From Alloprevotella sp. (GTDB lineage Bacteria > Bacteroidota > Bacteroidia > Bacteroidales > Muribaculaceae), in the NCBI GenBank assembly GCA_023663135.1, contig JAMPIE010000011.1:43586-83426 (forward strand): a stretch of DNA of 39,841 nt, read 5' to 3'. This document shows, piece after piece, positions 27,836 to 36,805 of this stretch (position 1 is its first letter; every line of letters begins with the position of its first letter). Below the pieces are notes generated by a model that did no database searches, was not told where the DNA came from, and was given only the letters and a program-made list of their open reading frames with translations. The translations under genes were made by a program, and so were the position numbers.

Positions 27836-28081
27836 ATGAGACAGATCTATACACTTTTCGTTGCGCTATTCTTAGCCGCTCTTTTGCCCGTGGCCTCTCA
27901 GGCCGCCGGGGCCGGTGTCAACCCCACATCGTCGCGTGCCGACGGCGACTGGGTTGAGCTCACGCTGGAGACCGTCGGGCCGCTGGGCGTGGAGATTCTC
28001 TATCAGCCGGGCATCGACGCATGTAATGGGTATATAAGACAATTTGTGTTGGAAACATACACCTACACCAATCTGGAATGA
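27836..28081 (+). pseudogene. Truncated start of an exported surface protein
   Basis: An 81-residue frame with an ATG and a convincing signal peptide (MRQIYTLFVALFLAALLPVASQAAG). It is followed by WVELTLETVGPLGVEILYQ, which resembles the first strand of Bacteroidales surface proteins such as leucine-rich-repeat proteins. From about residue 60 the sequence changes character and ends early. It reads as the first 60 codons of a larger gene joined at about base 28010 to unrelated DNA. A genuine short secreted protein is possible but less likely. No good promoter box was seen upstream. Confidence 0.4.
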
Positions 28082-28204
28082 ATGATTGTCTCTCTCGCTG
28101 AAATTGGAGTTGAACTTGTAGTCCGTGACGATATTGACATGCTTGAACTTCTGTCTTGTTCCGTGCTGCCCCCTTATTATATATATTGTGAACTCAAGGC
28201 ACAA
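28012..28204 (-). pseudogene. Possible 3' remnant of an outer-membrane protein
   Basis: On the minus strand this stretch is open and encodes VTDYKFNSNFSERDNHSFQ followed by IGVGVCF, a pattern like the last two strands of an outer-membrane beta-barrel (alternating residues, terminal aromatic). The frame then runs on into the truncated gene on the other strand instead of stopping. There is no start region. Weak evidence; it may be chance. Confidence 0.25.
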
Positions 28205-28215
28205 ATCGACTTAAT

Positions 28216-28343
28216 TCCCTGCCTGGATAATCCCTGGATACCCCCCCGGATCTCTTTGGATTTATATCCCCGCCTCCTCAACCCCTTTTGCCGCAAGGCC
28301 AAAGATATCCAAGCACCGGCAAGAGCCCCTTGACATTCTTACT
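28216..28343 (-). repeat. Dispersed repeat, copy A
   Basis: Reverse-complement similarity to 39203-39400. Both copies share GAATGTCAAGGG-CTCTTGCCGG near one end, GAGGAGGCGGGG in the middle, and GTATCCAGGG-ATTATCCAGG-CAGGG at the other end. This copy has two TATCCAGGG units and a 10-base segment that copy B lacks. It lies immediately upstream of the MATE promoter. Confidence 0.8.
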
Positions 28344-28353
28344 TCCATTACGA

Positions 28354-28385
28354 TTTGGAGGTTAGTGGGGATTGCAATACCTTTG
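28354..28385 (+). promoter_or_regulatory. Bacteroidetes-type promoter for the MATE gene
   Basis: TTTG (28354-28357), a 20-bp spacer and TACCTTTG (28378-28385) match the two-box consensus. The predicted leader of about 33 bases supports the GTG start at 28424. Confidence 0.75.
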
Positions 28386-28423
28386 CAGGGAAATAAGGCG
28401 CTTTCCCATCCCCTCTGACTATC

Positions 28424-29836
28424 GTGTATTCCTCGGCATTGCTTTTGTCGCAGCTGCGCGATGGAGCGAAGCTCTCGCTCCGCAAACAGCTTATGCTCAC
28501 TGCCCTCCTGAGCCTTCCCTCGATGGTGGCGCAGGTGTCGGCTGTCATCATGCAATATATTGATGCAGCTATGGTGGGGAGCCTCGGCGCTGAAGCCTCT
28601 GCCTCCATTGGCATTGTGTCAACCTCTACGTGGCTCTTCTCGGGCCTCTGCTCGGCGGCGGTGGCGGGCTTCGCGGTTCAGGTGGCTCAATACATCGGTG
28701 CGGGCAAGCTGGGCGATGCCCAGGGTGTGGTGAAGAAGGCTATGGCGTGGGTCTCGCTCTTCTCTATCCTCCTCATGGCCATTGGGGTTGGCATAAGCTC
28801 GGGATTGCCTCGCTGGCTCGGAGGCGCTCCGGAGATATGCTCCGATGCGTCGGCATATTTCCTCATCTTCTCGCTGGGAATCCCCATCTTTCAGGTGGGC
28901 TACCTCTCCGGCGCCGTTCTGCGGTGCTCGGGCAACATGATGGTGCCTGGAATCCTCAACGCCTCTATGTGTGTGCTTGATGTTATATTCAATGCCATCC
29001 TCATTTTCCCGTCAAGGGTGGTGGGAGGCATCACGATATGGGGTGCTGGCCTGGGCGTGACAGGCGCAGCCATCGGGACGGTGATGGCTGAGGCTGTTAT
29101 CACCGCCGTCATGACTTGGTATATGTGGCGGCGCTCGCCACAGCTCAATATGCTCAATTATGTAGGACCGTCGCTGCCCAATCGCCCTGTTGCAAGAAAC
29201 GCAGCGCGCATTGGCCTCCCGGTAGCTGCCGAGAGACTCATCATGTGTGGGGCACAGGTCGTGGCCACAACCATCGTGGCCCCTTTGGGCACTGCCGCTA
29301 TAGCCGCCAACGCTTTTGCCATCACGGCCGAGAGCCTCTGCTACATGCCCGGCTATGGAATTGGCGAAGCGGCCACCACATTGGTGGGTCAGAGCATAGG
29401 CGCATCTCGATTGGAGATGGCTCGTCGCTTCGCTCGCATATCAGTCTTCTCCGGCATGGCGGTCATGACTCTAATGGGAGCGGTGATGTATCTGGCGGCT
29501 CCCGCAATGATGGATTTCTTTACCCCCGACATAGATGTGATACACCTTGGGGCAGCAATCTTGCGCATCGAGGCCTGGGCTGAGCCGATGTTTGCCGCTG
29601 CTATTGTCTCTTATGGCGCTTTTGTCGGGGCGGGAGACACCCTCATCCCGGCATGCATGAACTTTGGGAGCATTTGGGCTGTAAGGCTCTCACTTGCGGC
29701 CATCCTTGCCCCGGTCTATGGGCTGGTGGGCGTGTGGATAGCCATGTGTATCGAGCTCTGCTTCCGAGGAGCTATCTTCCTCTGGCGACTTTTCAGCGGG
29801 GCTTGGCTCCATAAGAAATGGGCCGTTTCGGCTTAA
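28424..29836 (+). CDS. MATE family multidrug/metabolite efflux transporter
   Basis: A 470-residue integral membrane protein with about twelve hydrophobic segments in two related halves. Each half begins with the family pattern: ALLSLPSMVAQVSAVIMQYIDAAMVGSLG in the first, and RIGLPVAAERLIMCGAQVVAT with GYGIGEAATTLVGQSIGA in the second. MATE proteins export drugs or metabolites in exchange for Na+ or H+. The substrate cannot be read from the sequence. The start is GTG at 28424, chosen because the promoter lies about 40 bases upstream; the next in-frame ATG would begin only at the first helix. It is a single gene next to the decayed region and the dispersed repeat. Confidence 0.92.
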   Translation: MYSSALLLSQLRDGAKLSLRKQLMLTALLSLPSMVAQVSAVIMQYIDAAMVGSLGAEASASIGIVSTSTWLFSGLCSAAVAGFAVQVAQYIGAGKLGDAQGVVKKAMAWVSLFSILLMAIGVGISSGLPRWLGGAPEICSDASAYFLIFSLGIPIFQVGYLSGAVLRCSGNMMVPGILNASMCVLDVIFNAILIFPSRVVGGITIWGAGLGVTGAAIGTVMAEAVITAVMTWYMWRRSPQLNMLNYVGPSLPNRPVARNAARIGLPVAAERLIMCGAQVVATTIVAPLGTAAIAANAFAITAESLCYMPGYGIGEAATTLVGQSIGASRLEMARRFARISVFSGMAVMTLMGAVMYLAAPAMMDFFTPDIDVIHLGAAILRIEAWAEPMFAAAIVSYGAFVGAGDTLIPACMNFGSIWAVRLSLAAILAPVYGLVGVWIAMCIELCFRGAIFLWRLFSGAWLHKKWAVSA

Positions 29837-29907
29837 ACACTGAGCGATTATCCCTGCTCTATCACTTATTTTAACGTTCCATAAGGGTTTGATTACAATT
29901 TTAATGT

Positions 29908-29915
29908 TACCTTTG
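29908..29915 (+). promoter_or_regulatory. Bacteroidetes-type promoter (-7 box) for the DUF6242 gene and cluster
   Basis: TACCTTTG exactly matches TAnnTTTG, about 38 bases before the ATG at 29953. A TTTG lies upstream at 29888-29891, with a somewhat short 16-bp spacing. Confidence 0.65.
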
Positions 29916-29952
29916 CACGTTGAAACCTATACCTCCTCACATTAATGCTCAT

Positions 29953-31455
29953 ATGAAGCTTTGCCTCCCCATCTGCATAATGCTCGCCGCGCTTTCGCTC
30001 GGCCTCTTGCCGTCTTGCTCGGCCGACAACGAGGATGAAGAATGGAATGTTTTGACTTACAGCAACGTAAGCGTTAAAAATTTTAGTCTTGTCAAAAACG
30101 ACTCTGTCTTGGCCAACCTCGACACGGTCTTCTTCTCCATTGACCTCAACAGGGGTCGAATCTTCAATGCCGACTCCCTGCCCAAGGGAACTCCCACCAA
30201 CGCCCTCGCAGTGTCCATTTCCCTCCCGGAGGTGAGCCGTGCCATGATCTATTTCAATGGCGAGAAGGGTCGCGACTCGATTGATTACATGACATCGTCA
30301 ACCGACACCATTAACTTTGCCAACGGGCCCGCAACTCTCAGCATCACCTCGGCTGATGGCCTCGCCTCGCGCGACTATCTGATTTCGGTCAATGTGCATA
30401 AGCAAAATCCCGACTCGCTCGCATGGGGAAACACCGCTTTAAGGACGCTCCCCACCTCCCTCAATGCCCCCTCCCGCTGCCGCGCTATTGAGCTAGATGG
30501 AACTTACTATTGCCTCACCGCAAATGCTTCTGGCTCTGAGGCCGACATCGCTTCGACGGCCAACATCCAGGAAGACTGGACAATGGAGAAAATTACCCTC
30601 CCCGCCAAAGCTGACGTCGCCTCATTCTCGGGTGCCAACGGCAAGATGTTTATCCTAAATGCTCAGGGTCATCTCTTCTCTTCTTCTGATAAGGGCAAGT
30701 CTTGGACCGACACCGGCACGGAGATGACTTATATCTACGGTGCTTACGGAACCGAGCTCCTTGGCAACCTGCGCCGTGCCGACGGCACATACGTAACTAT
30801 CTCCTACCCCTCTGCCTCCGACCCCGCCACTGCCACGCCTCTGCCCGACCGTTGCCCGGTGAAGGGAACCTCGACACTCCTTGTCTACACCACTGAATGG
30901 GCCGCCAAGCCGATGGCTATCTTCACCGGCGGCTCTGATGCGCAAAACCGATTGAGCGGCAGCTCATGGGCCTATGACGGCAATCAGTGGGCCGACATAT
31001 CTATCACCCCGGGCCTCCCTCGCCAAGGGATGACCATAATCCCTTACATCGGCTATCGCACCGGGCAGTTCTGGATCGTGAAAGATTATCGCGTGCTTAT
31101 GGCATTTGGCGGCAAATCTGAGCGCGGCGTGAACGACAACAGCCTCTGGATCAGCTTTGACCGTGGTATTCATTGGGCTCCCGGCAGTGCCTCGCTCCAA
31201 CTCCCGGCCTACATGCCGGCCCTGAGTGGTGTCTCGACTTTTGTCCAAGACCAGACCCTCTCAACCAACGCTCGATCATCAGCCTCCCAATGGAAGGGCT
31301 ATCCCGAGGCTCCGCTCCCCTCACGCGCATCCATCGACCTCTCATGGCAATGCCCCTATATATATATGGTGGGCGGATACACCGACGCCTCTCGCCTGAG
31401 CCTCACTATTTGGCGCGGAGCCATCAATCGCCTCACATATCAACCCCTCTTCTGA
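29953..31455 (+). CDS. DUF6242 family lipoprotein
   Basis: A 500-residue protein from the ATG at 29953. A TTG 11 codons upstream would fall right after the promoter box and is rejected. The signal peptide ends in LLPSC, with the lipidated Cys at residue 22 followed by an acidic segment (SADNEDEEW). The mature part starts with a beta-sandwich-like domain (FSIDLNRGRIFNADSLPKGT) and continues with short beta strands suggestive of a propeller (LFSSSDKGKSW, SFDRGIHWAPG). This matches the DUF6242 family of Bacteroidetes as I recognise it. The function is unknown. It precedes the DUF6089 gene by 19 bp in the outer-membrane cluster and is likely surface-exposed or periplasmic. Confidence 0.75.
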   Translation: MKLCLPICIMLAALSLGLLPSCSADNEDEEWNVLTYSNVSVKNFSLVKNDSVLANLDTVFFSIDLNRGRIFNADSLPKGTPTNALAVSISLPEVSRAMIYFNGEKGRDSIDYMTSSTDTINFANGPATLSITSADGLASRDYLISVNVHKQNPDSLAWGNTALRTLPTSLNAPSRCRAIELDGTYYCLTANASGSEADIASTANIQEDWTMEKITLPAKADVASFSGANGKMFILNAQGHLFSSSDKGKSWTDTGTEMTYIYGAYGTELLGNLRRADGTYVTISYPSASDPATATPLPDRCPVKGTSTLLVYTTEWAAKPMAIFTGGSDAQNRLSGSSWAYDGNQWADISITPGLPRQGMTIIPYIGYRTGQFWIVKDYRVLMAFGGKSERGVNDNSLWISFDRGIHWAPGSASLQLPAYMPALSGVSTFVQDQTLSTNARSSASQWKGYPEAPLPSRASIDLSWQCPYIYMVGGYTDASRLSLTIWRGAINRLTYQPLF

Positions 31456-31474
31456 TCCTCCCGCTCTCGCCGCC

Positions 31475-32173
31475 GTGAACTATCTCCATAGCATCATCCT
31501 CTACTTGGCTGCAATGCTCTTTGTCGTCCCCCACGCCTATGGGCAGGGCGACCCCTTGGAGTCATATCGCTTCGACATAGGCGGCGGCTTGGGCATGAGC
31601 GGCTATCTCGGCGACGCCAACGAGAGCAACATTTTCCATAAGCCCGGCTTTGCCGCCAACATCCAAGGACGCTATCTCTTCAACGAGCGAACGTCGCTGC
31701 GCGCCCAACTAACCGGCATGACCCTCAGCGGCGACTCTCGCGACATGGATAATTTTCTTCCTGGCGGAAAAAACTATTCGTTTAGCGCCTTTGCCGCCTC
31801 GCTCACTGTCAGAGGCGAATACAATTTCTTCCCGTTTGGTATTGGAGAAACCTATCGCCGCCTTAGGCGCTTCTCCCCCTTCCTGGCCCTTGGCCTCGGC
31901 GCAACCCTCTCAGCATGCGATGGCTCTTCGGCTCTCGCTTTGGCCATTCCGATGTCCGCCGGAGTGAAATATAAAATAAACCGGAGGCTCAACCTTATCG
32001 CCGACTTCACCATGACCAAGACCCTCGGCGACCACCTCGACGGCCCTGATCTGGCCGACCTCACCACAATAAAGAGCTCATTCATTAAAAACACCGACTG
32101 GCATTCCACCATCCAGGTGTCGCTGACATATGAATTCGGGCCCAGATGTGTAGTATGCAACCGTAAAGACTGA
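31475..32173 (+). CDS. DUF6089 family outer-membrane beta-barrel protein
   Basis: A 232-residue protein. The start is GTG at 31475. The signal peptide (MNYLHSIILYLAAMLFVVPHAYG) ends before QGD. The remainder alternates hydrophobic and polar residues over short strands (FDIGGGLGMSGYLGD, AANIQGRYLF, SLTVRGEYNF, VSLTYEF), consistent with an eight-stranded porin-like barrel. The family is usually found next to uppS and bamA in Bacteroidetes, as here. The last residues after the final strand (GPRCVVCNRKD) contain two Cys and are unusual for a barrel end. The role is unknown. Confidence 0.78.
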   Translation: MNYLHSIILYLAAMLFVVPHAYGQGDPLESYRFDIGGGLGMSGYLGDANESNIFHKPGFAANIQGRYLFNERTSLRAQLTGMTLSGDSRDMDNFLPGGKNYSFSAFAASLTVRGEYNFFPFGIGETYRRLRRFSPFLALGLGATLSACDGSSALALAIPMSAGVKYKINRRLNLIADFTMTKTLGDHLDGPDLADLTTIKSSFIKNTDWHSTIQVSLTYEFGPRCVVCNRKD

Positions 32174-32183
32174 CCCTACAGCC

Positions 32184-32936
32184 ATGACAACCCCTTCACA
32201 TAGCCGATTTTTCAACCCACCTGCCCACGTAGCCATCATCATGGACGGCAATGGCCGATGGGCCAGAGCACGTGGCCGCGACCGATCTGAGGGCCATGCC
32301 GAAGGGGTGAACACCGTGAGGCGCATCACTGAGGCTGCATCACGCGCCGGCATCAAATATCTCACCCTCTACACTTTTTCCACCGAAAACTGGAATAGGC
32401 CTCAAGGAGAGGTCGACGCCCTGATGCATCTCATTGTCATGGCCATTGAGCGCGAGACACCCGATCTAATTAAAAACAATGTCGCTCTCAAGGTGATTGG
32501 CAATCGTAAACGCATCCCACGCGAAGTAGACCTCAGGCTTGCCGCCTGCGAAGAAGCCACATCCTCCTCCACCGGCCTCACACTCATCCTGGCTATCAGC
32601 TACTCCTCTCGATGGGAGATTACAGAGGCCGCCCGTCAGCTCGCCCGAGAGGCCGCCGAAGGGAAGATAAGCCCCGACGACATAACCCCCGACGATATCT
32701 CATCACACCTCACCACAGCTCCTTTTCCCGACCCTGACCTGATCATACGCACCGGAGGCGACATGAGGCTAAGCAACTTCCTGCTGTGGCAAGCGGCCTA
32801 TGCTGAGATCTTTGTCACCCCCACCTACTGGCCCGACTTCACAGAAGATGACTTCATTGAGGCTATCCGCCAATTTGCAGCACGCGAACGTCGTTATGGC
32901 CTCACCTCCGATCAAATAAAAAGCCACATCGACTGA
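32184..32936 (+). CDS. uppS: Isoprenyl transferase (undecaprenyl diphosphate synthase)
   Basis: A cis-prenyltransferase that makes the C55 lipid carrier for peptidoglycan and surface glycans from farnesyl diphosphate and IPP. The 250-residue protein has catalytic Asp 21 in IIMDGNGRWA, then RGRDRSEGH, the family motif LTLYTFSTENWNRP, and the C-terminal LIIRTGGDMRLSNFLLWQ with YWPDF. All key residues are present. ATG at 32184, 10 bp after the DUF6089 gene. It is followed 46 bp later by bamA. Confidence 0.97.
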   Translation: MTTPSHSRFFNPPAHVAIIMDGNGRWARARGRDRSEGHAEGVNTVRRITEAASRAGIKYLTLYTFSTENWNRPQGEVDALMHLIVMAIERETPDLIKNNVALKVIGNRKRIPREVDLRLAACEEATSSSTGLTLILAISYSSRWEITEAARQLAREAAEGKISPDDITPDDISSHLTTAPFPDPDLIIRTGGDMRLSNFLLWQAAYAEIFVTPTYWPDFTEDDFIEAIRQFAARERRYGLTSDQIKSHID

Positions 32937-32982
32937 CCATCTCATCCTCCCATATTCCACGACCCATTCATCATCCCACGAT

Positions 32983-35631
32983 ATGCCCAACAAACTTGCA
33001 ATAATCCTCTCCTCTGCAATAATGATGCTTATGGCCCTGGCCTCTCCAATGGCCTTGGCACAAGAGCCTGTCGACACCATATATAATCCCAAGGTCAACT
33101 TCACCGGCCTCCCCTCAGTCTACGAGATTGCCGGCATAGAAGTGGAGGGCGCCGACAACTATGAGCCACACATCATCATCGGCTACTCCGGCCTTAAGGT
33201 GGGGGAACGCATCGAGATTCCCGGCGAGGCTATCACCGTGGCATCCAAGAGACTCTGGAACCAGAAGCTCTTCTCGCAAGTGAAGGTGGAGGTTGACAAG
33301 ATTGCAGGAGACAAAGCATGGCTCACCATCAAACTGCGTCAGCAGCCCCGCATCTCAAAGGTCAACTACACAGGCGTAAAGAAGGGGGAGCGGGAAGACC
33401 TCCAGGAGCGTCTGGGCCTTGAACCCGGCCAGCAGATCACGCAAAACGTCGTAAACCGAGCCGAAATGATTATCAAAAAATATTACAAAGACAAAGGCTT
33501 TGGCAATGCCGACATCGTCATTACCCTCCACGACGACCTGTCCAACAAAAACTGCGTCTTTGTAGACATCGACGTGGACAAGCACGACAAAATCAAGGTT
33601 CACAAGATCTACATTTCCGGCAACGAAGTGCTCTCCGACAATGCTGTCAAGAAAGCCATGAAGAAGACCCACGAGAAAGGGGGCAACATCTCCAACTTCT
33701 TCAACATCTTCCGCTCAAAGAAATTTGTCGAAGGAGAATATAAGGACGACCTCACACGCATCATTCAGAAATATAACGAAAAAGGTTATCGCGACGCCAA
33801 GATTATCTCCGACTCCATAGTGCCTTACGACGACAAGAGCGTCGACGTGTATATCGACCTCACCGAAGGCCCGAAGTATTATATTCGCGACATCCAGTGG
33901 GTAGGCAACACCGTGTTCAACACCGACCAACTCAATATGATTCTCGATATTGAGCCGGGCAGCGTTTACAACCAAAAGCTCCTTGACAAGCGCACCTTTG
34001 AGGATGACGATGCCATTGCCAATCTCTATATGAACCGCGGTTATCTTTTCTATAACCTTCAGCCCACTGAGACCAACGTAGACAACGACTCAATCACCCT
34101 CGAAATGGTGATGATGGAGGGTCCGCAGGCACGTATCAACAACGTGATAATCAATGGCAACGATCGGTTGTATGAGAAGGTGATCCGCCGCGAGCTCCGA
34201 GTGCGTCCCGGCCAGCTCTTCTCGCGCGACGACCTGATGCGCTCAGCGCGTGAGATTGCCCAAACCGGTCATTTTAACCCCGAGAATATGGACATCAAGC
34301 CGCTTCCCAATGAAGAGAACGGCACGGTGGATATTGAGTTTAACCTCGAGAGCAAGGCCAACGACCAGATAGAGCTTTCGCTCGGATGGGGCCAGACCGG
34401 CATCATCGGTAAGGTGGCTCTCAAATTTTCCAATTTCTCAATCAAAAACCTCTTCTATCCCTCCACCTATCGTGGCATCATCCCCCAAGGTGAGGGTCAG
34501 ACTTTCTCAATATCGGCGCAGACCAACGCTCGTTATTACCAGAGCTATGCCATCTCGTTTCTCGATCCATGGTTTGGCGGCAAGCGCCCTAACGCCCTCT
34601 CCCTCTCAGCCTACTACTCCAGGCAGACCGGCGTAAACTCATCATATTACAACCGTGCCTGGAGCAACGCCATGAGCTCGATGAACTCCTTCTGGGGTTA
34701 TGGCAACTCGATGTGGAACAACGGCTATGCCAACCAGAGCTACCAAAACTCCTACGACCCCAACAAAGTGCTCCAGATGGTGGGCATCACCGCCGGCCTG
34801 GGCAAGCGTCTCTCATGGCCCGACGACTACTTCCAGTTTCAGGTTGACCTCTCCTACAACTGGTATTACCTCAAAAACTGGGACTACCTCTACTACATGA
34901 ACAACGGCACGTCTAACTCACTCGTGCTGGGCCTCACCCTCTCCCGCTCCTCCATCGACAACCCCCTTTACACCCGTTCAGGCTCAATGTTCTCCATTAA
35001 TCTACAGCTCACTCCCCCTGCCTCGCTCTTTGGCAAGAAAAACTGGGAGAAGCTCGCCAAAGAAAACACCACCGAGAGCCGCAAAGAGATGTATCGATGG
35101 ATAGAATATTGGAAGCTGCGCTTCCGAGCCAGGACCTACACTCCCATCGTAAACCCTGAGAGCACTTATACGCTCGTCCTCATGACCCGCGCTGACATAG
35201 GCCTCCTCGGCTCCTACAACAAATGGCTTAAGAGCCCCTTTGAGACATTTTATGTGGGCGGCGATGGCATGACCGGCTCCTACCAATATGCCACCGAGAC
35301 CATCGGCCTTCGTGGCTACGACAACGGCGCCTTTACCCCCTGGGGACGCGAGGGCTATGCCTACACCCGCTTTGGCATGGAGCTCCACTTCCCCTTCATG
35401 CTCCAGACCTCAACCACCATCTATGGGCTCTGCTTCGTAGAGGCCGGCAACGCATGGACCTCAGTCAGCCGCTTTAACCCCTTTGAGATGAAGCGCTCAG
35501 CCGGTGCGGGTGTCCGCATCTTCCTCCCGATGGTAGGCATGATGGGAATCGACTGGGCCTATGGCTTTGACCGCGTCTATGGCGAGCGAGGCGGCAGCCA
35601 ATTCCACTTCATCCTGGGCCAGGAATTCTAA
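32983..35631 (+). CDS. bamA: Outer-membrane protein assembly factor BamA
   Basis: An 882-residue Omp85 protein that inserts beta-barrels into the outer membrane. The signal peptide ends near ASPMALA. Five POTRA domains follow (about residues 40-440), with repeats such as VNYTGVKKGEREDL and IQWVGNTVFNTDQL. The C-terminal barrel begins near SLGWGQTGIIGK and ends with FHFILGQEF, a good terminal strand with Phe. The barrel contains VGGDGMTGSYQ, a variant of the loop-6 region, and an unusual Asn/Tyr/Trp/Ser-rich loop (about residues 550-596). It lies between uppS and three skp paralogs that likely deliver its substrates. Confidence 0.96.
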   Translation: MPNKLAIILSSAIMMLMALASPMALAQEPVDTIYNPKVNFTGLPSVYEIAGIEVEGADNYEPHIIIGYSGLKVGERIEIPGEAITVASKRLWNQKLFSQVKVEVDKIAGDKAWLTIKLRQQPRISKVNYTGVKKGEREDLQERLGLEPGQQITQNVVNRAEMIIKKYYKDKGFGNADIVITLHDDLSNKNCVFVDIDVDKHDKIKVHKIYISGNEVLSDNAVKKAMKKTHEKGGNISNFFNIFRSKKFVEGEYKDDLTRIIQKYNEKGYRDAKIISDSIVPYDDKSVDVYIDLTEGPKYYIRDIQWVGNTVFNTDQLNMILDIEPGSVYNQKLLDKRTFEDDDAIANLYMNRGYLFYNLQPTETNVDNDSITLEMVMMEGPQARINNVIINGNDRLYEKVIRRELRVRPGQLFSRDDLMRSAREIAQTGHFNPENMDIKPLPNEENGTVDIEFNLESKANDQIELSLGWGQTGIIGKVALKFSNFSIKNLFYPSTYRGIIPQGEGQTFSISAQTNARYYQSYAISFLDPWFGGKRPNALSLSAYYSRQTGVNSSYYNRAWSNAMSSMNSFWGYGNSMWNNGYANQSYQNSYDPNKVLQMVGITAGLGKRLSWPDDYFQFQVDLSYNWYYLKNWDYLYYMNNGTSNSLVLGLTLSRSSIDNPLYTRSGSMFSINLQLTPPASLFGKKNWEKLAKENTTESRKEMYRWIEYWKLRFRARTYTPIVNPESTYTLVLMTRADIGLLGSYNKWLKSPFETFYVGGDGMTGSYQYATETIGLRGYDNGAFTPWGREGYAYTRFGMELHFPFMLQTSTTIYGLCFVEAGNAWTSVSRFNPFEMKRSAGAGVRIFLPMVGMMGIDWAYGFDRVYGERGGSQFHFILGQEF

Positions 35632-35699
35632 GTCTCAGTTAAACTTTTATCCTCGCCGGTTGTCATAAACAATAAGATAACGAAAAATTCCCCTGCAAC

Positions 35700-36218
35700 A
35701 TGAAGAAAGCAATCCTCACCCTCATCATCGCCATAGCCTCCACCTTAGGGATGTCGGCCCAAAAATTTGCATTGGTCGACATGGAATATGTCTTCTCCAA
35801 CCTCCCCTCCTACGAGATGGCCAACGAGCAGCTCAACCAGATGTCGCAGCGCTGGCAAAAAGAGGTAGAGGCACTCTCGACCGAGGCCGAGACTATGTAT
35901 AAGAACTATCAAGCCCAGATGGTGTTTCTCACCGACGAGCAGAAGAAAGCCCAAGAAGAAGCCATAGTGGCCAAAGAGAAAGAGGCCATGGAGCTACGCA
36001 CTAAATATTTTGGTCCCGACGGCGAGCTCTATAAGAAGCGTCAGAGCCTGATGGCTCCCATCCAGGAAGATGTCTACAACGCCGTTAAGGCCGTCTCCAC
36101 CCAGCGTGGCTACCAATGTGTCTTTGACCGTGCCTCATCCAACGACATCATTTTTGCCTCCCCATCGATTGACATAAGCAACGAAGTGCTCGAGCGCCTT
36201 GGCTATGCCAAAAATTAA
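35700..36218 (+). CDS. OmpH/Skp family periplasmic chaperone (paralog 1)
   Basis: A 172-residue protein with a signal peptide (MKKAILTLIIAIASTLGMSA), then a mature sequence beginning QKFALVDMEYVFSNLPSYE. This short beta segment followed by a long charged coiled coil is the Skp/OmpH jellyfish-arm fold. Skp trimers hold unfolded outer-membrane proteins for BamA. It differs clearly from the two following paralogs: they share an ASKKYE-type arm, while this one has a longer arm and a YFGPDGELYKKR insertion. ATG at 35700, 68 bp after bamA. Confidence 0.92.
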   Translation: MKKAILTLIIAIASTLGMSAQKFALVDMEYVFSNLPSYEMANEQLNQMSQRWQKEVEALSTEAETMYKNYQAQMVFLTDEQKKAQEEAIVAKEKEAMELRTKYFGPDGELYKKRQSLMAPIQEDVYNAVKAVSTQRGYQCVFDRASSNDIIFASPSIDISNEVLERLGYAKN

Positions 36219-36229
36219 CGCTAACTTTG
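36199..36229 (+). promoter_or_regulatory. Internal promoter ahead of the second skp gene
   Basis: TTG (36199-36201), a 20-bp spacer and TAACTTTG (36222-36229) match the Bacteroidetes two-box promoter. It overlaps the end of the first skp gene and gives a leader of about 57 bases to the ATG at 36293, so skp2, skp3 and murI could be expressed independently. Confidence 0.7.
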
Positions 36230-36292
36230 CGCCCTGACCCAATCAACTAACGAACATAACAAACCCCATCCCTCTCTCCCATCCCCTACACT

Positions 36293-36787
36293 ATGATCAA
36301 GAAAATTATCCTCGCTCTCCTCATCATGCTCCCGTCGATGGCCTTTGCCCAAAAGTTTGGCACCGTTGACACCGAGGCCATCATGACCGCCATGCCGGAA
36401 ATCAAGGAGATGCAGGCCACCATCGATGCCGCCTCAAAGAAATACGAGGACGAGTTTGCCAACCTCCGTACCGAATTCCAGAAAAAGCTCGAGGAATATC
36501 AAGGCCTCGGCGCCGACACCCCCGAGACCATCAAAGAGCGCCGCGGACAAGAGCTTCAGGAGCTCGATCAAAAGATGCAGCAGTTTACTCAAAGCGCCCA
36601 AAACGATCTTCAGCAGCAGCAGATGCGTCTGCTCCAGCCCATACAGGAGCGTGTAAAGCAGGCCATCTCAGCCGTTGGTGCCGAGGGCTCTTTCACCTTC
36701 ATCTTTGAGAAGCCGATGCCCCTTTATAGCGGCTCCGACGTTGTAGACGTCACCCCCCTCGTAAAGAAGAAGCTCAATCTACAGTAA
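36293..36787 (+). CDS. OmpH/Skp family periplasmic chaperone (paralog 2)
   Basis: A 164-residue protein with a signal peptide (MIKKIILALLIMLPSMAFA). The mature form starts QKFGTVDTEAIMTAMPE, followed by a coiled coil with many Gln residues (MQQFTQSAQNDLQQQQM). Closely related to the next gene: both contain AIDAASKKYE or its near match, NLR..FQK.L, KERR.QE.QEL and KMQQF, indicating a tandem duplication. ATG at 36293, with its own promoter. Confidence 0.92.
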   Translation: MIKKIILALLIMLPSMAFAQKFGTVDTEAIMTAMPEIKEMQATIDAASKKYEDEFANLRTEFQKKLEEYQGLGADTPETIKERRGQELQELDQKMQQFTQSAQNDLQQQQMRLLQPIQERVKQAISAVGAEGSFTFIFEKPMPLYSGSDVVDVTPLVKKKLNLQ

Positions 36788-36805
36788 GCCACAATCATCG
36801 TCCAC

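Noticed and set aside
28082..28333. 83-residue rightward frame ending in repeat copy A
   Set aside because: Not accepted as a gene: the first half is antisense to the possible barrel remnant and the second half is repeat. Its frame match with copy B is reported as a finding.
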